NCBI GenBank assembly: GCA_964506325.1
Contig: CAZDLO010000019.1
Coordinates: 1-45,855, forward strand
Source: CAINVV01 sp964506325
Lineage (GTDB): Bacteria; Bacteroidota; Bacteroidia; Bacteroidales; Prolixibacteraceae
DNA: 45,855 nucleotides
Reading direction: 5' to 3'
This document shows positions 41,267 through 45,855 of the stretch, piece by piece. The notes below the pieces were generated by a model that worked only from the letters and a program-made list of their open reading frames with translations, had not been told where the DNA came from and searched no databases. Positions within the stretch are counted from its first letter, which is position 1. The number at the start of each line of letters is the position of its first letter. Both the position numbers and the translations under genes were made by a program.

Positions 41267-42712
41267 ATGAATATCAAGAACCTCACAGAAGGCCCGATTA
41301 CAAGCCAGATTGTTCGACTGACGTTGCCTATCTTAGGCACTTCCTTCATCCAGATGGCATACAACCTGACAGATATGCTTTGGCTGGGCAGGGTGGGCAG
41401 CGAGGCAGTGGCATCTGTTGGCATTGCCTCCTATTTTACCTGGCTGGGTGTTTCAATCATGCTGATTGGAAGGATTGGTGCGGAAGTGGGCGTATCCCAG
41501 TCTCTTGGTGCCAGGGATAAGGCAAAGGCAGCGCATTTTGCCACAAATGCAGTTACACTTGTTCTTATCCTGTCCGCAGTTTATGGACTTATTACCTTCC
41601 TGTTTGCCCCTGAATTGGTGTCTTTCTTCCGGATTGAGAACAGCAGCGTTGAAAAATCAGCCATATCCTATATCAGAATCATCTCCGCCGGGTCGCTTCT
41701 TTATTACTCAAATCCTACTTTTACAGGTATCATCAATGGGACAGGTAATTCAAAGTTGCCATTCCGTATTAACGCCATTGGATTGTTGGCCAATGTGATA
41801 ATAAATCCATTGCTTATATTTGGCATTGGCCCATTTCCGGAACTTGGTTCTGATGGGTCAGCTTTGGCTACAGTTATCTCCCAGTCACTGGTGCTTATTG
41901 TTTTTTTGATAACTATTGGAAAAGGTAGAAGTGCAATTGGTAAAATCAGGTTGAAACTTACCTTTGAATTCTCCTATTTTAAAAAAATATTCAAACTGGG
42001 AATTCCGGTTGCGCTGCACAGTGTGCTGTTTGCATCTTTCGCAATGGCATTGGCGAGGATTATTGCACCATGGGGATCAATGCCAATTGCAGTGCAAAGT
42101 ATTGGTGCTCAAATAGAAGCTCTTAGCTGGATGACAGCAGGTGGGTTTTCTACCGCACTGGGGGTATTTACAGGTCAGAATTTTGGGAACAACCGCTGGG
42201 ACAGAATCTTCAAGGGATTCTTCACTACAATTTCGATAAGTGGTGCGATTGGTGTGGTTGTAACTCTTTGCTTTGTCTTTTTTGGAAGGGAAATATTTAC
42301 TTTATTTCTTCGGGAGGAGGATGCTATACTTCTGGGAATAAGATATTTATCAATACTTGCGATTTCGCAGTTCTTTATGTGCATTGAAATTACCACCGGC
42401 GGTGTTTTCAACGGGATAGGAAGGACCATTCCGCCTTCCCTGGTAGGGATAACTCTTACCGGTTTGCGCATTCCTCTGGCCCTTTTTCTCTCCCAACCTC
42501 AAATTTTCGGGGTTGCAGGTGTATGGTGGAGCATTACCCTGACTTCCGTTCTGAAAGGAATGGTATTATTTACCTGGTTTTATTTTATCATGAAAAACCA
42601 CCCCCATTACATTCCTTCACAAAGGCAAAAGATACATTTTATCAGGCTTTTGCCTACCAGGTTAAGGCAGGATTTATTTGACACAAAAGCTGATGGCGAC
42701 AATGAAAATTGA
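41267..42712 (+). CDS. MATE-family efflux transporter
   Basis: This 481-residue inner-membrane antiporter has about twelve transmembrane helices in two pseudo-symmetric halves. Family features visible include PITSQIVRLTLPILGTSFIQ at the start, FNGIGRTIPPS in the second half, and GTGNSKLPFRINAIGLLANV and NPLLIFGIGPFPELGSDGSA in the first. MATE proteins expel drugs or metabolites using Na+ or H+ gradients; the substrate here is unknown. Its 3' end overlaps the mnmD reading frame. A -7-like box TACTTTCG lies at 41147-41154, one mismatch from TAnnTTTG and about 115 bp before the start. Confidence 0.93.
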   Translation: MNIKNLTEGPITSQIVRLTLPILGTSFIQMAYNLTDMLWLGRVGSEAVASVGIASYFTWLGVSIMLIGRIGAEVGVSQSLGARDKAKAAHFATNAVTLVLILSAVYGLITFLFAPELVSFFRIENSSVEKSAISYIRIISAGSLLYYSNPTFTGIINGTGNSKLPFRINAIGLLANVIINPLLIFGIGPFPELGSDGSALATVISQSLVLIVFLITIGKGRSAIGKIRLKLTFEFSYFKKIFKLGIPVALHSVLFASFAMALARIIAPWGSMPIAVQSIGAQIEALSWMTAGGFSTALGVFTGQNFGNNRWDRIFKGFFTTISISGAIGVVVTLCFVFFGREIFTLFLREEDAILLGIRYLSILAISQFFMCIEITTGGVFNGIGRTIPPSLVGITLTGLRIPLALFLSQPQIFGVAGVWWSITLTSVLKGMVLFTWFYFIMKNHPHYIPSQRQKIHFIRLLPTRLRQDLFDTKADGDNEN

Positions 42713-43367
42713 TATAGTCAGGACACTCGACGGTTCCCAAACATTGTACCTGGGAGAACTCGACGAACATTACCATTCAACTTTCGGTGCAGTTCAGGAG
42801 TCACTCCACGTATTTATTGATGCAGGTTATAATCAGTGCAATTCACAGGAAATCAGTATCCTTGAAATTGGATTCGGTTCCGGTTTAAATTGTTTCCTCA
42901 CTCTTTTAGCCTGTTCTGATTCGGTTAAATTTGTGAAGTATTTTTCCCTTGATAAATATCCGCTGGATGCAGAGGTTTGGAGAAACCTGAACTACGGTGA
43001 AGGGAATTTGGAGGATCATTTGAGCATGTTTTCCTTGCTTCATGAATCGCCCTGGAACTGTGATGTCAGGATTACTTCTCAGTTTATTCTGCACAAGATC
43101 CACGCCGATCTGTTAAGCTGGAACAGTGAAAACCTGCCCCAGTTTGACGTTGTCTATTTTGATGCCTTTTCTCCCGATAAACAACCTGAGCTTTGGTCCA
43201 GGGCTGTTTTTGAAGGTATTTATCAGAAAATGAATGATAACAGTATATTAGTAACCTACTGCGCAAAGGGAAATGTCAGGCGGATACTACAGTCTATTGG
43301 ATTCAAGGTAGAACGGATACCTGGACCTCCGGGGAAAAGGGAGATGATAAGGGCCATAAAACTTTAA
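42702..43367 (+). CDS. mnmD: tRNA 5-methylaminomethyl-2-thiouridine methyltransferase (MnmD)
   Basis: With the ATG at 42702 (MKIDIVRTLDGSQTL, the usual N-terminus of the family) the protein is 221 residues; an ATG 9 bp upstream is possible. It is a SAM-dependent methyltransferase that completes the mnm5s2U wobble modification of tRNA. The SAM site is ILEIGFGSGLNCFLTL (about 53-68) and the catalytic block VVYFDAFSPDKQPELWS (about 148-164), with VRRILQSIGFKVERIPGPPG and KREMIRA at the end. This corresponds to the N-terminal half of MnmC, without the oxidase half. The start overlaps the MATE stop by 11 bp, and apbE follows at once, suggesting one operon. Confidence 0.93.
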   Translation: MKIDIVRTLDGSQTLYLGELDEHYHSTFGAVQESLHVFIDAGYNQCNSQEISILEIGFGSGLNCFLTLLACSDSVKFVKYFSLDKYPLDAEVWRNLNYGEGNLEDHLSMFSLLHESPWNCDVRITSQFILHKIHADLLSWNSENLPQFDVVYFDAFSPDKQPELWSRAVFEGIYQKMNDNSILVTYCAKGNVRRILQSIGFKVERIPGPPGKREMIRAIKL

Positions 43368-43379
43368 TTGTGAGTGACA

Positions 43380-44417
43380 ATGGAAATATTTGTATTTGAT
43401 GGGAGGTTTAGGATCAGTTTGATGTTCCGGATTCTCATTTTAACCTTCTTGACCTCCTGTAAGGGAGGAAAGGAACTCAAGCCGTATAAAATTACCGGTG
43501 CTGCGCAAGGTACTTACTATTCAATAACTTATTATTCTGGTAGTAGCGAGAATTTGCAACCTGCAGTGGATTCCCTTTTCAGCCATTTTGACCAGTCTGT
43601 GTCAAGTTATGTGCCAGGTTCATTGTTGTCCAGGCTGAACAGGAATGATACATCAGCAGTGGCAGATGATATATTTGAAACAATCTTCAGGAAAGGAATG
43701 GATGTTTCCGCCTTGACCGCCGGGGCGTTTGATATTACTGTTGGTCCTTTGGTGAATGCCTGGGGATTTGGCTTTTCAAAGCGGGAAAAAATGGACCAGG
43801 CGATGGTAGATTCGCTTCTGCCTTTGATAGGTTACCAAAAGGTAAAACTTTCAAAGGGTCATCTTATTAAGTCAGATTCTCGTATGCATATTGATTTTGA
43901 TGCTATTGCGCAGGGTTATACCTCCGACTGGCTGGGTCAGTTCTTTGACTCCAAAGGGATCAAAAATTACCTCATTGATGTTGGAGGAGAGGTACTGGGA
44001 AAGGGATGTAAGCCTGATGGGAGATTATGGAGTGTCGCTATCGAAATGCCGGCTAAAAGTGCTGAGGATGAAAGAAAAATTCAGGCAATCCTTTCGCTTG
44101 AGAACAAGGCAATTTCTACTTCCGGAAGTTACCGCAAATATTATGAGGAAAACGGTGTAAGATATTCTCACACCATCGATCCGTACACAGGTTATCCGGT
44201 AAGGCATAATTTGCTGAGCGTATCTGTGCTGGCGCCCGATTGCATAACTGCGGATGCCTTTGCCACGGCATTCATGGTGATGGGGTTGCAGAAATCCAAA
44301 GAATTTCTGGCAAAACATCCTGAACTGGAAGCATATTTTATCAGTGACGATTCAAGTGGCGGGTTTACGATATATTATACTCCTGGATTCGACAGATTGT
44401 TAAAACCGTACCAATAA
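43380..44417 (+). CDS. apbE: FAD:protein FMN transferase (ApbE), lipoprotein
   Basis: This protein covalently attaches FMN to threonine residues of exported flavoproteins such as RnfG/NqrC. It has an ISLMFRILILTFLTSC lipobox (LTSC), so it is a lipoprotein acting in the periplasm. ApbE motifs are AAQGTYYSITYY, AGAFDITVGPLVNAWGFG, HIDFDAIAQGYTSDWLG, LIDVGGEVLGKGCKPDGRLW and the C-terminal TIDPYTGYP with its Mg-binding part. The start is not settled: GTG 43374, ATG 43380 or ATG 43422 are all in frame; I chose 43380. It follows mnmD by 12 bp. No flavinylation target is encoded in this window. Confidence 0.92.
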   Translation: MEIFVFDGRFRISLMFRILILTFLTSCKGGKELKPYKITGAAQGTYYSITYYSGSSENLQPAVDSLFSHFDQSVSSYVPGSLLSRLNRNDTSAVADDIFETIFRKGMDVSALTAGAFDITVGPLVNAWGFGFSKREKMDQAMVDSLLPLIGYQKVKLSKGHLIKSDSRMHIDFDAIAQGYTSDWLGQFFDSKGIKNYLIDVGGEVLGKGCKPDGRLWSVAIEMPAKSAEDERKIQAILSLENKAISTSGSYRKYYEENGVRYSHTIDPYTGYPVRHNLLSVSVLAPDCITADAFATAFMVMGLQKSKEFLAKHPELEAYFISDDSSGGFTIYYTPGFDRLLKPYQ

Positions 44418-44566
44418 TCAGGAATTCCTAACATTGGTAACATATTTCCTGCAGTCGGTTCCCAAAGTTGACTGGCTGCGTCTTCCTATCGGTAAACCGG
44501 ACATACTGTTGATATCTTTGATCTTAAAAAACAAACCATTAAAAGATGAATTTATCGAAAAATAGT

Positions 44567-44574
44567 TATCTTCG
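44567..44574 (+). promoter_or_regulatory. -7 box candidate upstream of FKBP gene
   Basis: TATCTTCG followed by CACC is one mismatch from TAnnTTTG and lies 41 bp before the ATG of the FKBP lipoprotein gene. An exact TATCTTTG also occurs at 44513-44520. The tetR promoter has the same TTCGCA variant. Confidence 0.35.
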
Positions 44575-44615
44575 CACCTTTTAGAATAATCATTCAATTA
44601 TTTATAGAAACTGTT

Positions 44616-45350
44616 ATGCAAATTAAGAATTTACTTCTCGTAATGGTGGCCGGCGCAGTTGTTCTGGCATCATGCAACACTTCCAACTCACAGAAAGTTA
44701 CGCTCAAGACACAGGCCGATTCAGCTGCCTATGCAATAGGCGTTGACTTAGGTAACAACATCAGGAAAAATCTGCCGGGTGCACCAGGTGGTAAAGAACT
44801 TGATCAGCAAATTATTCTGAAAGCATTTGCTACAATCATGAAAGGTGACTCCGGGCTTATTTCTGCCTCCAATGCCGGTGCAATTACACAGGGATATTTC
44901 GTAAAAGCACAGTCTATGGAAGGTGTAAAAAATAAGGAGGCCGGTCAGAAATTCTTAGCTGAAAACGGGAAGCGTACAGGTGTGGTTACCACTGCTTCCG
45001 GACTTCAGTATGAAATTATTAAGGAAGGTAACGGACCAAAACCTGCTGCAGAAAATACAGTAAAGGTAGACTACCATGGAACAACCGTTGACGGTATTGT
45101 TTTTGACAGTTCCGTTGATCGCGGCGAGCCCGTAACATTCGGTTTGGGACAGGTAATTAAAGGTTGGACTGAAGCTTTGCAATTGATGCCTGTTGGTTCA
45201 AAATGGAAAATTTTCATTCCTTCTGAACTTGGTTATGGTGAGCAGGCTGCCGGTCCAAAAATTAAGCCCAATTCAGTGCTAATATTCGAAGTTACGTTGC
45301 TCAGCATTGAACCAACTCCTGCTGCAGGTGCTGCTCCGGCTGGACAGTAG
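44616..45350 (+). CDS. FKBP-type peptidyl-prolyl cis-trans isomerase, lipoprotein
   Basis: This 244-residue lipoprotein has the signal sequence MQIKNLLLVMVAGAVVLASC with Cys20 as lipid anchor. An N-terminal FKBP_N dimerisation helix region (about 35-120, with DSAAYAIGVDLGNNIRKN) is followed by the isomerase domain (about 130-235) with VKVDYHGTTVDGIVFDSSVD, FGLGQVIKGWTEALQLMPVG and SKWKIFIPSELGYGEQA. This is the FkpA/Mip arrangement, a periplasmic folding catalyst. The gene has its own upstream -7-like box 41 bp before the ATG, and no terminator is obvious. Confidence 0.95.
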   Translation: MQIKNLLLVMVAGAVVLASCNTSNSQKVTLKTQADSAAYAIGVDLGNNIRKNLPGAPGGKELDQQIILKAFATIMKGDSGLISASNAGAITQGYFVKAQSMEGVKNKEAGQKFLAENGKRTGVVTTASGLQYEIIKEGNGPKPAAENTVKVDYHGTTVDGIVFDSSVDRGEPVTFGLGQVIKGWTEALQLMPVGSKWKIFIPSELGYGEQAAGPKIKPNSVLIFEVTLLSIEPTPAAGAAPAGQ

Positions 45351-45447
45351 ACTATCGAATTATTGATATTGAGGAATAACCTCAGGAACCAGACCCGGAA
45401 TCGATGGAATGCATCTTCCGGGTTTTGTTTCATAAACTGAAATTGCT

Positions 45448-45819
45448 ATGAGTTTTAAAGTAAAAGGAAAAATAGTTGAAATTTTGCCGGTTCAAACTGG
45501 CAGCAGTTCAAGGGGAGAATGGAAAAAAATGGATTTTGTTTTGGAAGTTCCGGAGGATCAGTTTCCAAAGAAGATCTGTTTTACTCTTTTCAATGATAAG
45601 ACTGAGATGATCAGGCCAACTGATAAAAATACTGAAGTAGAGGTAAGTTTCAGTTTGGAAGGACGTGAGTACAATGGCAAATGGTACCACAACGTCAATG
45701 CCTTCAAAATTGAAAGGATGGAGAAGATTTCCTCTGCCGGAGACCTCGTACCTCCACCCTTCATCGAAGATGATTTTATTCCGGTAAAAGGTGGCGAAAA
45801 TGATGACCTGCCTTTTTAA
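45448..45819 (+). CDS. DUF3127 domain-containing protein
   Basis: This 123-residue protein starts MSFKVKGKIVEILPVQTGSS and contains WKKMDFVLEVPEDQFPKKIC and GREYNGKWYHNVNAFKIERM, the recognisable DUF3127 pattern found in Bacteroidota. The fold looks like a small OB-type beta-barrel, suggestive of nucleic acid or protein binding, but the function is unknown. An acidic tail (VKGGENDDLPF) is like the tails of single-stranded DNA-binding proteins, whose last residues (DDLPF) bind partner proteins. It starts 97 bp after the FKBP gene and is probably separately transcribed. It lies in full within the window. Confidence 0.9.
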   Translation: MSFKVKGKIVEILPVQTGSSSRGEWKKMDFVLEVPEDQFPKKICFTLFNDKTEMIRPTDKNTEVEVSFSLEGREYNGKWYHNVNAFKIERMEKISSAGDLVPPPFIEDDFIPVKGGENDDLPF

Positions 45820-45855
45820 AGGCTTTCTGTAGATATTACTGTTTCAAACAAAGAG

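Noticed and set aside
43380..44417. Link between apbE and the electron-transfer cluster
   Set aside because: ApbE proteins serve flavin-based electron transfer in some bacteria, but this gene is 14 kb away, in an operon with mnmD, and no flavinylated partner is encoded nearby.

Overview
The window looks like a chromosomal segment of a free-living, probably anaerobic or facultatively anaerobic member of the Bacteroidota (a Bacteroidales/Marinilabiliales-like organism is my guess). This rests on family content: a PPi-dependent phosphofructokinase of the long type, an RprX/RprY-like two-component pair, an OprF-like OmpA protein, a DUF3127 protein, the Bacteroidota-type RND/TolC/TetR operon, several lipoproteins, and scattered TAnnTTTG-like -7 boxes. 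I saw no rRNA, tRNA, IS element, CRISPR array or phage gene. Almost all the DNA is accounted for by about 36 protein genes.

Left part (1-9.7 kb): the 5' end of uvrA, cut by the window edge; an SPFH membrane protein paired with a small ribbon-helix-helix protein and preceded by a perfect palindromic operator candidate; PPi-phosphofructokinase; rsmE; an OmpA-family porin; a small P-loop NTPase; and serA plus transketolase. Middle (9.7-21.4 kb): a lipoprotein of unknown function; a cysteine-bearing Rrf2 regulator divergent from a PepSY membrane protein; an RprXY-like pair divergent from a tiny secreted cysteine-rich protein; an SDR/DUF2867 protein; and a run with a FakA-FakB-like (DAK2-DegV) fusion, a DUF1295 membrane enzyme, a membrane-anchored peroxiredoxin and plsY.

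The most striking region is 21.8-29.7 kb. Five co-directional genes encode a membrane b-type cytochrome with two H-x13-H helices, a membrane-anchored ferredoxin-flavoprotein oxidoreductase, two exported multihaem c-type cytochromes with 20 and 31 CxxCH motifs, and a predicted outer-membrane beta-barrel. Together they read as a complete electron conduit from cytoplasmic NAD(P)H through the inner membrane and periplasm to the cell surface, i.e. a candidate extracellular electron transfer system of the porin-cytochrome type. The 31-haem protein contains three exact-length 429-bp (143-residue, six-haem) tandem repeats.

Right part (29.7-45.9 kb): a SIMPL-domain protein; an RND efflux operon (tetR-tolC-adaptor-permease, minus strand) with a perfect 11-bp-arm operator candidate upstream of tetR; ruvX and def; comEC; a Sua5/TsaC-type gene; a MATE transporter; mnmD; apbE; an FKBP-type lipoprotein; and a DUF3127 gene. 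Assignments come from reading motifs in the translated sequence; no database search was run.
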